Assembly: GCF_014280435.1 (NCBI RefSeq)
Contig: NZ_CP060388.1
Location: 1,178,001 to 1,242,000, forward strand
Reading direction: 5' to 3'
Origin: Sphingobium sp. KCTC 72723
Lineage (GTDB): Bacteria; Pseudomonadota; Alphaproteobacteria; Sphingomonadales; Sphingomonadaceae
DNA length: 64,000 bases
The translations under genes and the position numbers were made by a program. This document shows, one piece after another, positions 18,944 to 29,272 of the stretch. Under the pieces are notes generated by a model that saw nothing but the letters and a program-made list of their open reading frames with translations, was not told where the DNA came from and did not search any database. How positions within the stretch are numbered: position 1 is the stretch's first letter; every line of letters begins with the position of its first letter.

Positions 18944-21900
18944 TTATGCCTCCTGCGGCGCGGCGGGCGTTGCCCGGTCATCGGCCGCTTCGTGATTTTT
19001 ATGTTCGCGGAACAGCCGTTTAACGACCGTGAAGAAGACGGGGACGAAGAATATCGCCAGCACCGTCGCGGACAACATGCCGCCAACCACGGCCCAGCCG
19101 ATCGCATTCTGGCCACCGGCTCCTGCGCCACTGGACAGCGCCAGCGGCAACACGCCGAAGATGAAGGCCAGGCTGGTCATCAGGATCGGGCGCAGGCGCA
19201 GCTTGCCTGCTTCCAGCGCTGCTGCGGCTGGCGACATGCCTTCGCGCATCTTTTCCTCGGCAAATTCCACGATCAGGATCGCGTTCTTGGCCGACACGCC
19301 GATGGTGGTGATAAGGCCGACCTGAAGATAGATGTCGTTGTTCAGCCCCGCCAGCGTCGCCGCGATTACCGCACCCAGCACGCCCAATGGCACGACCAGC
19401 ATCACCGCGATCGGCACCGACCAGCTTTCATAGAGCGCGGCAAGGCACAGGAACACGATCAGCATCGAGAGCGCATACACATAAGGTGCCTGCCCGCCGG
19501 ACGTGCGTTCTTCGTAGGAAATGCCGTTCCAGCTATAGCCCACGCCTGCGGGCAGCTTGGCGGCAATCTCCTCCATCACCTGCATCGCCGTGCCGCTCGA
19601 CACGCCGGGGGCCGGTGCGCCCTGAATGTTCATCGACGGCACGCCGTTGAACCGCTCCAGCCGCGCCGGACCCTGCGTCCATTCGGTGGTGGCGAAGGAA
19701 GAGAGGGGCGCCATCACCCCGCTGCTGCCGCGCACATGCAGCGCGCCGACGGAATCGGGCGATGTACGGAATGGCGCATCGGCTTGCACGAACACGCGCT
19801 TCACGCGGTCGCGGTCGATGAAGTCGTTGACATAGCTGCTGCCCAGATTGGTGCTGATCGTGTCGTTGACGTCGGACTGGGAAATGCCCAGCGCGCCCGC
19901 CGCTGCCTGATCGACGTTCAGCTTCAACTGTGCAGTATCTTCCAGCCCGTTAGGACGGACCTGCGCCAGCCTTTTGTCGGCCCGCGCCATGCCCAGCAAC
20001 TGGTTGCGTGCGGCCAGCATCTTTTCATGACCAAGCCCGCCCCTGTCGAGCAGCTGGAAATCGAAGCCAGACGCATTGCCCAATTCCTGCACGGCGGGCG
20101 GCACGAAGGCGATGACCATGCCGGCCGAAATCTTGCTGAACGCCTGATTGGCGCGTTGCGCGACTGCCATGACGCTGTTGTCCGCGCCCTTTCGTTCCGA
20201 CCAGTCCTTCATCCGGGCAAAGACGATGCCGACATTCTGCCCCTGCCCCACGAAACCGAAGCCGGAAATGGTGAATACGGCAGCGACATTGGCTTTTTCA
20301 GCCTGGAGATAATGATCGCGGACGCGCGCCAGCGTGCGTTCGGTTTCTTCCAGAGTCGAACCGGACGGCAGCGACACCTGATTGATCAGCGAACCCTGAT
20401 CTTCTTCGGGCAGGAAGCCGCTGGGCAAGCGCATGAAGACCAGGCCCATGCCAACGACGATCAGGCCATAGACCAGCATGGTCCGGCCCCAGCGCCGCTC
20501 GACCTTCTCCACGCTTTTCCCATATTTCACGACGCCCTTGTCGAAGGTGCGGTTGAACCAGCCGAAAAAGCCCTTTTGCGACGCATGGTCATGCTTGGCG
20601 GGCTTGAGGATGGTGGCGCATAATGCAGGCGTCAGGATCAGCGCGACAAGCACCGACAGGATCATCGAGGATACGATGGTGATTGAAAATTGGCGGAAGA
20701 TGACGCCAGTGGAGCCGCCAAAGAAGGCCATCGGCAGGAACACCGCCGACAGGACCAGACCGATGCCGATCAGCGCGCCGCTGATTTCATCCATCGACTT
20801 TTTGGCCGCTTCCTTCGGGCTAAGTCCTTCTTCCTGAATCAGGCGTTCGACATTTTCCACCACGACGATGGCATCGTCGACCAGCAGGCCGATCGCCAGC
20901 ACCATGCCGAACAAAGTCAGCGTGTTGATGGTGAAGCCCGACGCCTGAAGAATGGCCAGCGACCCCAGCAGCACGACCGGCACGGCGATGGTGGGGATCA
21001 ACGTGGCGCGCCAGTTCTGAAGGAACAGGAACATCACGACGAACACCAGCAGCACCGCTTCGACCAGGGTGTGGATAACCTGTTCGACCGACAGCTTTAC
21101 GAAAGTGGAATTGTCGACCGGGAAGTCATATTTGACCCAGGTCGGGAAGTTCTTGGACAGCGCCTCGATCTGCGATTTCACGCCCTCGACCGTGTCGAGC
21201 GCATTTGCGCCCGGTGCCAGCTTGATACCGAAACCGGCAGCGGGATGGCCGTTGAACTTTGCGCCGAAACTGTAATTTTCCGCGCCCAGTTCGACCCGTG
21301 CCACGTCGGACAGCAGAACGACCGCGCCGTCGGCATTGCTGCGCAGGCGGATGTCGCGAAACTCTTCGGGGGTTCGCAGCCGCGACTGGGCCGTGACGGT
21401 GGCGTTGAGCGCCTGACCCGCGGGCGATGGCGAACCGCCGATCTGGCCAGCGGAAACCTGCGCATTTTGGGCCTGGATCGCTGCCTTCACGTCCCCCGTC
21501 GTGACGCCCAGATTGGCCATCTTATAGGGGTCGAGCCAGATCCGCATCGCATATTGCGCGCCCAGCAACTGGGTGTCGCCAACGCCGGTGACGCGGCTGA
21601 TCGGGTCTTGCAGCGTGGATGCGACGAAATCGCCGGCATCCTGCTGATCGTGGATGCCGTCATCGGCGTAGAGCGCCATGACCATCAGGAAGCTGGACGT
21701 GGATTTGGTGACGCGGATACCCTGTTGCTGCACTTCCTGCGGCAATAGCGGCGTCGCCTGCGCCAGCTTGTTCTGCACCTGCACCTGCGCGATGTCGGCG
21801 TCGGTCCCCTGTTCGAACGTCAGCGTGATCGAAAGATTGCCCGCGCCGTCGCTGGTGGAGGAAAAATAGCGCAGATTGTCGATGCCCTTGAGCTGCTGTT

Positions 21901-22096
21901 CGATAATCTGGGTCGTCGTGCTTTCCAGCGTCTGGGCGTTGGCACCCGGATAGGTGGTGGCGATAGTGACCGAAGGCGGCGCGATTTCGGGGAATTGCGC
22001 AACGGGGAGCGACCGGATCGCCAGCAATCCGGCCATCATGATGATGATGGCGATGACCCATGCGAAGATGGGCCGATCAATGAAATAGCGGGCCAT
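18944..22096 (-). CDS. RND multidrug efflux permease (HAE1/AcrB family)
   Basis: A 1050-residue inner-membrane proton-driven pump of full family length, with two sets of six membrane helices and two large periplasmic loops. The N-terminus [20 protein letters not shown] and the TM4 proton-relay aspartate pair in [17 protein letters not shown] are typical of AcrB/MexB/TtgB. It is three bases from both the adaptor and the outer-membrane gene. Substrates (drugs, solvents, bile-like compounds) cannot be told from sequence. Confidence 0.96.
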   Translation of the reverse strand: MARYFIDRPIFAWVIAIIIMMAGLLAIRSLPVAQFPEIAPPSVTIATTYPGANAQTLESTTTQIIEQQLKGIDNLRYFSSTSDGAGNLSITLTFEQGTDADIAQVQVQNKLAQATPLLPQEVQQQGIRVTKSTSSFLMVMALYADDGIHDQQDAGDFVASTLQDPISRVTGVGDTQLLGAQYAMRIWLDPYKMANLGVTTGDVKAAIQAQNAQVSAGQIGGSPSPAGQALNATVTAQSRLRTPEEFRDIRLRSNADGAVVLLSDVARVELGAENYSFGAKFNGHPAAGFGIKLAPGANALDTVEGVKSQIEALSKNFPTWVKYDFPVDNSTFVKLSVEQVIHTLVEAVLLVFVVMFLFLQNWRATLIPTIAVPVVLLGSLAILQASGFTINTLTLFGMVLAIGLLVDDAIVVVENVERLIQEEGLSPKEAAKKSMDEISGALIGIGLVLSAVFLPMAFFGGSTGVIFRQFSITIVSSMILSVLVALILTPALCATILKPAKHDHASQKGFFGWFNRTFDKGVVKYGKSVEKVERRWGRTMLVYGLIVVGMGLVFMRLPSGFLPEEDQGSLINQVSLPSGSTLEETERTLARVRDHYLQAEKANVAAVFTISGFGFVGQGQNVGIVFARMKDWSERKGADNSVMAVAQRANQAFSKISAGMVIAFVPPAVQELGNASGFDFQLLDRGGLGHEKMLAARNQLLGMARADKRLAQVRPNGLEDTAQLKLNVDQAAAGALGISQSDVNDTISTNLGSSYVNDFIDRDRVKRVFVQADAPFRTSPDSVGALHVRGSSGVMAPLSSFATTEWTQGPARLERFNGVPSMNIQGAPAPGVSSGTAMQVMEEIAAKLPAGVGYSWNGISYEERTSGGQAPYVYALSMLIVFLCLAALYESWSVPIAVMLVVPLGVLGAVIAATLAGLNNDIYLQVGLITTIGVSAKNAILIVEFAEEKMREGMSPAAAALEAGKLRLRPILMTSLAFIFGVLPLALSSGAGAGGQNAIGWAVVGGMLSATVLAIFFVPVFFTVVKRLFREHKNHEAADDRATPAAPQEA

Positions 22097-22099
22097 GGT

Positions 22100-23257
22100 T
22101 TAGTTTGCCCCGCCGTGTTGCGGTGCTGGCGCGACCACTTGTTGCGGCGCGCCGGGTTTTACCACTGTGCCGGGGCGCAGGTTCAGCAAGCCTTCGACGA
22201 TCAGCCGGTCGCCCGGCTTCAACCCGTTGGTGACGATCCATTTGTCGCCGACCGCCCGGTCCACCGTGACCTGACGCATTTCCGCCTTATTATCCTTGCC
22301 GATGACCATTGCGGTGGCGCGGCCGCGCGCGTCGCGGGTAATGCCCTGCTGCGGCGCGAGGATCGCCTGCGTCCGTTGCCCTTCGACCAGCTTGGCGCGG
22401 ACATACATGCCCGGCAGCAACAGGCCATCAGGGTTGGGGAAGGTCGCGCGCAGCGTCACCGCGCCCGATGTCGGATCGACCGACACTTCGGAAAATTGCA
22501 GACGACCCTCGATCGGGTAGGTGCTGCCGTTTGGCAGGAGCAACTGGATACGCGCGCCGCTTGCTGCGCTTACGCCGCCGCTTTTCATTGCCTGCTTGAG
22601 GTCGATGATCTGCGCCGCCGATTGGGAGACATCGACATAGACAGTGTCGGTGCGCTGGATCGTCGCCAGTGCGTCCGCCTGGCCCGCCTGTACCAATGCG
22701 CCCGGCGTGAACAGCGACCGGCCGATACGACCCGAAATGGGCGCGCGGATGCGGGTAAAGCCTTGGCTTACCTGCGCCGCCTGCACCGCGCCACGCTGCG
22801 CCGCAACATCGGCGCGCGCCTGCTGAGCGGTCGCGTCGGCATTGTCATATTCCTGACGACTGACGGCGTTGATGCCGACCAGATCGCGGTAGCGCTGCGC
22901 CTGAAGCGCGGTCGAACGGATTGCGGCGTTGGCGCGTGCCAGCGACCCCTGCGCCTGCGCCAGCGCGGCCCGATAAGGCGCATCCTCGATTTCGTAGAGC
23001 AATTGCCCGGCGCGGACATCGCCGCCTTCGGTGAACAGGCGGCGGCGGATGACACCGCTGATCTGCGGCCGGACTTCGGCGATTTCGACAGCGGCGATAC
23101 GGCCCGGCAATTCGTTGACCAGCGGCGCCGATTCGGTTTTCAGCGTCACTACGCCAACCGCGGGCGGCGGTGGCGCAGGCGGCGCGCTTTCGCTGCACGC
23201 ACCCAGAGCCAGGGCCGACGCGCACGTCAGCAGCCCGATGAACACCCCCTTTTGCAT
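22100..23257 (-). CDS. RND efflux periplasmic adaptor (AcrA/MexA family)
   Basis: A 385-residue membrane-fusion lipoprotein: signal peptide with lipobox LGAC, then the lipoyl/hairpin region (EVRPQISGVIRRRLFTEGGDVRAGQLLYEID), coiled-coil and beta-barrel (FTRIRAPISGRIGRSLFTPGALV). It links the RND pump and outer channel. First gene of the operon, its start is 35 bases from the palindrome shared with the divergent TetR gene. Confidence 0.95.
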   Translation of the reverse strand: MQKGVFIGLLTCASALALGACSESAPPAPPPPAVGVVTLKTESAPLVNELPGRIAAVEIAEVRPQISGVIRRRLFTEGGDVRAGQLLYEIEDAPYRAALAQAQGSLARANAAIRSTALQAQRYRDLVGINAVSRQEYDNADATAQQARADVAAQRGAVQAAQVSQGFTRIRAPISGRIGRSLFTPGALVQAGQADALATIQRTDTVYVDVSQSAAQIIDLKQAMKSGGVSAASGARIQLLLPNGSTYPIEGRLQFSEVSVDPTSGAVTLRATFPNPDGLLLPGMYVRAKLVEGQRTQAILAPQQGITRDARGRATAMVIGKDNKAEMRQVTVDRAVGDKWIVTNGLKPGDRLIVEGLLNLRPGTVVKPGAPQQVVAPAPQHGGAN

Positions 23258-23291
23258 CGTCAGATTTCCGTCCCGATGAGATCTACATTTT

Positions 23292-23309
23292 GGAATGAAC
23301 GTTCATTCC
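23292..23309. promoter_or_regulatory. TetR-type operator, perfect 18-bp palindrome
   Basis: GGAATGAACGTTCATTCC is perfectly self-complementary and lies between the divergent adaptor and TetR genes. Its place suggests it is the binding site through which the TetR protein represses the pump and itself. GAATGAACGTTCATTC-like dyads are common operators of this family. Confidence 0.75.
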
Positions 23310-23373
23310 GCTTGCGGTGCAGGTAGGACCATGTAAAGGGCAATTCAAGAGCGAAAAATGCCGAGAGGGTGAA

Positions 23374-23973
23374 ATGGTTGCATTGCAGCATGAAAAAAAA
23401 GGGCCGGAGAGTGGCCGTGCCAGGATTATCGCCGCTGCGCGTGACCTGTTCGTGACACATGGATTTCACCAGACATCCATGTCCGAACTGGCCGGCGCTT
23501 CGCAGGTGTCGGTCGGGCAAATCTATCGGCTGTTCAAGGGCAAGGAAGACATAATCGAGGCGATCGTCCATGCCGACGCCGACGAATGGGCCGATGCGAT
23601 GGCCGCGCTACGCACGCGACTGGATGCTGGCGAACTGACGATTACGCAGACGTTCGAACTGGTGCTGTTGCATAATGTCGATGAAAAGGACGAAGCGCTG
23701 TCCTTCGACATATTGGCCGAAAGTTTTCGCAACCCGGCCGTGGCGCAGACCGTGGGCGACCTGTGTTTGCGTTTTCGCAGTTTCCTGCGCGATTTTGCCT
23801 GCATCGCCAATCCCGACCTGTCTGGCGAAGCGCTGGACGCGGCGGAGGAAATGATCATGGCCTGCATGTTCGGCCTGGGCCATCGCAGCCTGTCACGACC
23901 CAAATTGCCAGCCGCCATAGTCGCGCGCCGGGCAGCCGAGATGATCGTTGCCGGGCTGCGGGCGGTGCGGTGA
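23374..23973 (+). CDS. TetR/AcrR-family repressor of the RND pump
   Basis: A 199-residue regulator. The N-terminal TetR DNA-binding domain shows RARIIAAARDLFVTHGFHQTSMSELAGASQVSVGQIYRLFKGKEDII; the C-terminal ligand-binding part is variable. The ATG at 23374 is preceded by GAGAGGG and is preferred to an in-frame GTG at 23317. Divergent from the efflux operon across the palindrome, so it probably represses it until an inducer binds. Confidence 0.9.
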   Translation: MVALQHEKKGPESGRARIIAAARDLFVTHGFHQTSMSELAGASQVSVGQIYRLFKGKEDIIEAIVHADADEWADAMAALRTRLDAGELTITQTFELVLLHNVDEKDEALSFDILAESFRNPAVAQTVGDLCLRFRSFLRDFACIANPDLSGEALDAAEEMIMACMFGLGHRSLSRPKLPAAIVARRAAEMIVAGLRAVR

Positions 23974-24004
23974 TCCCGGATCAGCCCATACCCACAGCCC
24001 TGGT

Positions 24005-26893
24005 TTATTTCGCGGCCACCCCGTCGGGCAGGACGACAGCGGACCAGCTCTTGCCCGGCACCAGATAGCGGCTGGCGAGCGCCTGCAACTGCGTGGGGGT
24101 TACGGTCAGCATGTCCTGCGCCATCGTTTGCATCGCCTGAACATAGCGCGGATCATGGGTCGCGCCCTCCATCTGGTTCATCCAGAAGGCGTTGCCGGTG
24201 CCAGCGCGCATCAGCATTTGCCGCATCGGGGCGACGGCGCGTTGCAGTTCGTCGTCGCTGACCGGCGTTTTAGCCAGATCGGCCGCAGTCGCCTTTACCA
24301 CTTCATAGAAATATTTGATCCGGTCAGGCCGTATCTGGCTGCTCACCAAAATATAGCCGCCACTGTCATAGGAAAATGGCCAGCTATTCTGGACGCTGGG
24401 CGAATAGGCTGCCCCCTCTGTCGAACGCAGCCGGTCGAACAGTCGATCGTTGAATATCTGCGTCAATATCTCCAGCTGGCGCGCTTCCTTTTGCAGGGTG
24501 AAGCCACCCGCCGTCGGCCATGCCATGACGGCTGCGGCCTGTTCCTTGTCGCCCTTGTGCCGCAAGATGACCGGCGCTTCGACATGGGTGGGAAAGCGCA
24601 TCAGCCGGTTCGCGGCAGGCACTGGCGTATCGGTGCGTGCGGGGAGCGCGCCCAGCGTGGACGCGACTGCCGCAATTGCATCGTCCGCTTTCACCTGACC
24701 GAAAATCTGCACCTCTATCGGTCCCGACGCCAGCATGGGTTCCCATGTCGTGCGGAATGCCTGCGGCGTCAGGCCGTCAATCTCCGCGCGCGACGGGGTG
24801 CGGAAACGAACGTCCTTGTCATGCAGCAGCCAGTTCAGGTCACGCCCCAGCACAGCGTCGGGTGATCGCGACATGGCGTCATAAGCGACCGACGCACCGG
24901 TCTTGACCCGTGCGATCGGCGCGGGGTCCCATCCCGGCGCGGCCAGCTTGGTGGCGTACAGGCGCAACTGATCCTTGTAATCGGCCGGGCGCGTAACCGC
25001 CTGCAACTCGAACGCATCGTCATCGACGGCAAAGTCCATGCCCATGCGACGACCTATGGTCAGTTCGTCGAGTTCCCGCTGCCCCAGCGTGCCGATGCCG
25101 CTGGCGACCAGCGCATAATCGCCCGCCCAGCTTGCCACCGGCTTCGTTGGGGAAAATGCCTGCTGGCCATGGCCGAAACGCACATTGATACGCACCTTTT
25201 CGGTTTCCGCGTCATTGGCGAACAGCGTCAGCTTGACCCCGTTGGCGAAGGTGATGGTTTCCATGCCCGGCAGGCCAATGGCCGTGCGCGATATGATAGT
25301 GCCGGGCGCGCCCAGCTTTGGCAGATCGGCCATCGTCACGGCCTTGTCCGCCAAACGCGCATTAGTTGCGGCCTTGACCGGCGCAGCGACGGCGGCGGCC
25401 AATTTGGCGTCGATACCCGGCTGCGTCTTGCCTGTAATAAGTAGCGCGCGGAATACGCCCGCCGAAAAGAGCCGCCGGGTCGATTCCACGATCTTCTGGG
25501 GCGTCATGGCGGGCTTGCCGGAACGAAAAATCTCGACCGCTGCCTGTGGGCTGACCGTGGTTTCGCGAATATCGACTGCACTCACCAGGTCGGTCGCCTG
25601 CTTCGCGCCCGCTTCGGTGTCGGCATTTTCGACCTGGATCGAAAGCGCGGTGTTCATCTGCGTATATTCGCGCTCGATTTCCTGCGCGCTGGGCGGCGTG
25701 GCTTTGGCATCCTCCACGATGGCGCGCACGTCGGCCAGCGCCTTTTCCCAATTGTCGCCGGTCGGGATGATGGTCATGAAGGTGCCGTCGGCAGACCGGC
25801 TGACATCCTGCTGTTCGACGCTGGCTTGCAGGAAGCTACCCCCTGCCCGCGCCGCCTGCTCCAGCCGTCGGCTGATGATCTGAAGCGCGAGCATGTCGGT
25901 CAGCTTGTCCTGATTGTAGAGGATCGTGTCGGCGCGCGGCTTCCACGGACGCAGCCACGCCATGGTCAGGCCCAGGGGCGATCCTGGCTCTATGGCGACA
26001 CGAGTGGCAGGCAATTTGGGATCGGGCATACCGAAATCGGGCAGCGGCGCGCCCTTGCCCGGCGCTATCCAGCCAGCGAAATTATCCTTGATAAGTTGTT
26101 CGGCCAGTGCCGGATCAATATCCCCCGCGATCGAGATCACGGCATTTTCCGGGCGATACCAGCGATCGTGAAAAGCAACCATCTTCGCGGCCGTTGCGGC
26201 GTTAAGCGTTGCTACCGTGCCGATCGGCGCATGGTCGGCCAGGGGTTGGCCGGCGAAGAAATGCTGGCGACTGATATCGGAAATGCGCATTTGCGGTCCG
26301 TCGCTCTCGCGCCGTTCGGCCAGCACCACGGCGCGTTCGGCATTGACCGCGCTGTCGACGATGTTGGGATCGGCCATCATGCCAGACAGGATTTTCAGGC
26401 TCTCGCCCAGCGTCATCTGGGTCGCCTGCGGCAGGTCGAGCGCGTAGGTCGTGCCGGTCGGCGTTGTCTGCGCATTGCTGTCGCTGCCGAAGGTGACGCC
26501 CAGCCGCTGCCAGATACGCTTCGATTCGCCGTCCGGCACATGGCGGGAGCCTCTGAACGTCAGATGCTCCATGTAATGGGCATAACCCATTTCTTCGGGC
26601 TGCTCCATCAGCGACCCCGCGTCGATCCGCAGACGGACGGATACCTGCCCCGGCGGCACGCCATTGCGGCGGATCGCGTAGCGCAATCCGTTGGGCAAAG
26701 TGCCAAAACGCCATGCCGGGTCGATCGGCACATCGCTATTTTCGTAGAGCCATGGGCGGACCTGCGCCTGCGTCGCCCCCTGCAAGGTGGAGGCGGCGGG
26801 TTCCGTGCGTGCGCTGAGCGATGCGGGCGAACCCGACAGCAACAGGGCAATGACAGTGAGCGAAGCGGCGGTGCGCCGGGGGGAAAAGATCAT
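24005..26893 (-). CDS. M16-family zinc metallopeptidase (two-repeat, secreted)
   Basis: A 962-residue pitrilysin/insulinase-type peptidase with a signal peptide (LTVIALLLSGSPASLSA). The inverted zinc motif HxxEH appears as HYMEH in the first M16 domain. A second, non-catalytic M16 pair follows. Length corresponds to a duplicated clamshell. It likely degrades peptides in the periplasm. Monocistronic; convergent with the TetR gene. Confidence 0.92.
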   Translation of the reverse strand: MIFSPRRTAASLTVIALLLSGSPASLSARTEPAASTLQGATQAQVRPWLYENSDVPIDPAWRFGTLPNGLRYAIRRNGVPPGQVSVRLRIDAGSLMEQPEEMGYAHYMEHLTFRGSRHVPDGESKRIWQRLGVTFGSDSNAQTTPTGTTYALDLPQATQMTLGESLKILSGMMADPNIVDSAVNAERAVVLAERRESDGPQMRISDISRQHFFAGQPLADHAPIGTVATLNAATAAKMVAFHDRWYRPENAVISIAGDIDPALAEQLIKDNFAGWIAPGKGAPLPDFGMPDPKLPATRVAIEPGSPLGLTMAWLRPWKPRADTILYNQDKLTDMLALQIISRRLEQAARAGGSFLQASVEQQDVSRSADGTFMTIIPTGDNWEKALADVRAIVEDAKATPPSAQEIEREYTQMNTALSIQVENADTEAGAKQATDLVSAVDIRETTVSPQAAVEIFRSGKPAMTPQKIVESTRRLFSAGVFRALLITGKTQPGIDAKLAAAVAAPVKAATNARLADKAVTMADLPKLGAPGTIISRTAIGLPGMETITFANGVKLTLFANDAETEKVRINVRFGHGQQAFSPTKPVASWAGDYALVASGIGTLGQRELDELTIGRRMGMDFAVDDDAFELQAVTRPADYKDQLRLYATKLAAPGWDPAPIARVKTGASVAYDAMSRSPDAVLGRDLNWLLHDKDVRFRTPSRAEIDGLTPQAFRTTWEPMLASGPIEVQIFGQVKADDAIAAVASTLGALPARTDTPVPAANRLMRFPTHVEAPVILRHKGDKEQAAAVMAWPTAGGFTLQKEARQLEILTQIFNDRLFDRLRSTEGAAYSPSVQNSWPFSYDSGGYILVSSQIRPDRIKYFYEVVKATAADLAKTPVSDDELQRAVAPMRQMLMRAGTGNAFWMNQMEGATHDPRYVQAMQTMAQDMLTVTPTQLQALASRYLVPGKSWSAVVLPDGVAAK

Positions 26894-26948
26894 AGGCCTA
26901 TGAGCCTAACGTCCTTTTCCTGAATGGCCACTGACAATCATAGTCATT

Positions 26949-26985
26949 AAAAAAGGGCGGCGGACATGATGCCCGCCACCCTTTT
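26949..26985 (-). terminator. Rho-independent terminator of the helicase gene
   Basis: Read on the minus strand, AAAAGGGTGGCGG...CCGCCGCCCTTTTTT forms a strong stem followed by T residues, 23 bases past the helicase stop. Confidence 0.8.
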
Positions 26986-27007
26986 CAACAACTCAGTTCA
27001 ATTCAAT

Positions 27008-28390
27008 TCAGCGCGGCGTGCCGGTGCGCTGAACCGCGCCCTTGTGCGCGCCAACGGCACCGCCGCTACGGCGACGATGGAAGGGACGCTTTTCGCCGCC
27101 TTCTCCGTCAGGGCGATGCGCCCGGTCAGGATTGCCACGCGACGGCTTTTGGCCGTCCTGATATTTACGCTGGCCATCGGCGCGGCGGGCCTGCTGCTGC
27201 GGCGTCTGCATCGGGCCTTTCTTGGGCGCGGCAGGCTTTGGCAGGGCGCGCACGGCGTCCATGAAGTTTTCGGGCAGAGGCTCGATTTCCAGCTTTACGC
27301 GCGTCGCCTTCTCAATGGCCTTCAGGTAAGGCCGCTCGTCATCCGCCACGAAGCTGATCGCAATGCCATCGGCCCCGGCGCGCGCGGTGCGACCGATGCG
27401 GTGGACATATTGTTCGGCGACATTGGGGATTTCAAAGTTGATGACATGGCTGACACCCGACACGTCGATGCCGCGCGCGGCAATGTCGGTCGCGACCAGC
27501 AGCTTCACCTTGCCCTGACGGAATGCCTGCAATGCCGTGGTGCGCTGGCCCTGGCTCTTGTTGCCATGGATAGCGAAAGCGTCGATCCCTGCGCCTTCCA
27601 GAAAGCGCACGACGCGATCGGCACCATGTTTGGTGCGGGTGAAGATCAACGCACGGTCGATGTCTTCGCTGGCCAGGATCATGTGAAGCAGCGCCTGCTT
27701 TTCCCCCTGGTTGACGAAGGTGGCGCGCTGGTGAACGCGCTCTGCCGTGGTGGATTGCGGCGCGACGCTGACCTTGACCGGATCGTTCAGGAACTGGGCG
27801 GCGAGCGCTTCGATTTCCTTGGGCATGGTGGCCGAGAAGAACAGGTTCTGGCGATCGCGCGGCAGCATCTTGGCCACGCGCTTCAACGGATGGATGAAGC
27901 CCATGTCCATCATCTGGTCCGCTTCGTCGAGAACGAAGATTTCCGTGTGGCTGATGGTGAAGGCACGCTGGTCGATCAGGTCGAGCAGACGGCCCGGCGT
28001 GGCGACGACAATATCGACGCCACCGGCAAGGGCGCGAATCTGCTTGTTGACCGGCACGCCGCCGAACACGGTTTCCACGGTCAACTTCATGAAGCGGCCA
28101 TAGTCACGGAAGCTCTGCGCGATCTGCGCAGCGAGTTCGCGGGTCGGCGCCAGCACCAGCATCCGGCAGCCCTTGATCGGCGTAACCTTTGGATTACGGG
28201 CGAAATAGTCGAGGCTGGGCAGCGCGAAGGCTGCGGTCTTGCCAGTGCCGGTCTGGGCGATGCCACACAGGTCACGGCCTTCCAAAAGGACGGGAATCGC
28301 CTTTTGCTGGATCGGCGTGGGCGTCACATAATTTTTGGATTCGAGCGCCTTCATGATCGGCTCAGCCAGACCAAGTTCGTTGAATTGCAT
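27008..28390 (-). CDS. rhlE: DEAD-box RNA helicase (RhlE type)
   Basis: A 460-residue ATP-dependent RNA helicase. Motifs in order: Q motif TPTPIQQKAIP, Walker A AQTGTGKT, VLDEADQMMDMGF (DEAD), FSATMP, and motif VI HRIGRTARAG. A basic, disordered tail (about residues 370-460; RRADGQRKYQDGQ..., GGEKRPFHRRRSG) is typical of RhlE-like proteins in RNA remodelling, cold response and ribosome assembly. The ATG at 28390 begins the conserved MQFNELGL. Confidence 0.92.
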   Translation of the reverse strand: MQFNELGLAEPIMKALESKNYVTPTPIQQKAIPVLLEGRDLCGIAQTGTGKTAAFALPSLDYFARNPKVTPIKGCRMLVLAPTRELAAQIAQSFRDYGRFMKLTVETVFGGVPVNKQIRALAGGVDIVVATPGRLLDLIDQRAFTISHTEIFVLDEADQMMDMGFIHPLKRVAKMLPRDRQNLFFSATMPKEIEALAAQFLNDPVKVSVAPQSTTAERVHQRATFVNQGEKQALLHMILASEDIDRALIFTRTKHGADRVVRFLEGAGIDAFAIHGNKSQGQRTTALQAFRQGKVKLLVATDIAARGIDVSGVSHVINFEIPNVAEQYVHRIGRTARAGADGIAISFVADDERPYLKAIEKATRVKLEIEPLPENFMDAVRALPKPAAPKKGPMQTPQQQARRADGQRKYQDGQKPSRGNPDRAHRPDGEGGEKRPFHRRRSGGAVGAHKGAVQRTGTPR

Positions 28391-28704
28391 TGAAAAACTC
28401 ACAAGTAAGCCATGCGCCAACCTGTTTCTGCGGACGCAGCAAGGGCGCGAGGCGGGTTACGAAACGACCCGCGTGAAAAGGGAAGCCTCAAGCTTGACGC
28501 AGACTCTCATTGGCCGGTCCGTGGTCCTTGCGTGGCTGTTTCAGCCTACGGGGATGCGGACGATCACGCTGCCAATCGCTAGGGGGCCATGATGGCCCGT
28601 CTGCTGCGCTGCAACGCATATGGCGCAAGTGCAGGCAAATAGCAAGCGACCGCAGGATCGCTCCTGCGGTCGCCGTCAATCGTTACGTCTGACGGTCAAA
28701 CAGG
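28391..28704. other. Intergenic region between helicase and PNPOx-fold genes
   Basis: No convincing gene is present in these 314 bases. They must hold the helicase promoter and a possibly long 5' leader on the minus strand, plus the hairpin at 28646-28673. Long leaders are common for cold-inducible helicases, but no specific motif was identified. Confidence 0.5.
28646..28673 (-). terminator. Hairpin after the PNPOx-fold gene
   Basis: GCGACCGCAGGA-TCGC-TCCTGCGGTCGC is a perfect 12-bp stem with a four-base loop, 32 bases past the stop of the minus-strand gene and followed by a weakly T-rich TTGCTATTTG. Confidence 0.65.
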
Positions 28705-29175
28705 TCAGAGCGAGACTTCGGCGTGCTTGCCCTTCATTTCGTCGCGCACGTCGCCGCCCAACAACTGTTTGAACACGCCCTTGATCGACATGTCCGCTCG
28801 CCAGATTTCGGCGGTGCCAAGGTCGAAGCGCAACATCAGCAAGTCGGGATCGTTGCGACCGCCCGGATACCAGGCCTCCACTTCCTTCGACCAGAAGCGG
28901 TCGATCACCGCCGGGTCCATCTCAGTCGTCAGCGTGCCGTCGATGCAGGCGAACAGATTATGGTCCTTTGCCACGAACTGCGCCATCGCCGCACCGCCGG
29001 GTGCCAGTCGATTGCCCTTGCTGGTGTAGAACCAGAAGCAATGATTGGCGTTAGGATCAAGCTGCGCGGTCATCGGTTCGCTATGGTCGTGACTGCCCTG
29101 CAATCCGATCATCAGAAAAGGGCTGCTGGAAATTTCGGCCCAGAAGCGTTCGCGGATTTCGGTGTCGTTGGTCAT
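28705..29175 (-). CDS. Pyridoxamine 5'-phosphate oxidase-fold (general stress) protein
   Basis: A 156-residue flavin-binding split-barrel protein. SSPFLMIGLQGSHDHSEPMTAQLD, CFWFYTSKGNRLA and FWSKEVEAWYPGGRNDPDLLMLRFD match the COG3871 general stress protein 26-like group. Members bind FMN or F420; the reaction is unknown here. Head-to-head with nfu, about 100 bases apart. Confidence 0.85.
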   Translation of the reverse strand: MTNDTEIRERFWAEISSSPFLMIGLQGSHDHSEPMTAQLDPNANHCFWFYTSKGNRLAPGGAAMAQFVAKDHNLFACIDGTLTTEMDPAVIDRFWSKEVEAWYPGGRNDPDLLMLRFDLGTAEIWRADMSIKGVFKQLLGGDVRDEMKGKHAEVSL

Positions 29176-29272
29176 ATCTGCTCTCCTTGCCGGTTTGCAT
29201 CATCAATCGACATCTGCCCGCGAAGTTCCCGAAACGCTTGATCTCCTCCACGCAAATCTCCACATAGCGTCC

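Noticed and set aside
29205-29229. Possible EcfG promoter for the PNPOx-fold gene (GGAAC-N16-GATT on the minus strand)
   Set aside because: Two of the four -10 bases differ from CGTT; too weak to claim, though the gene family is stress-linked.
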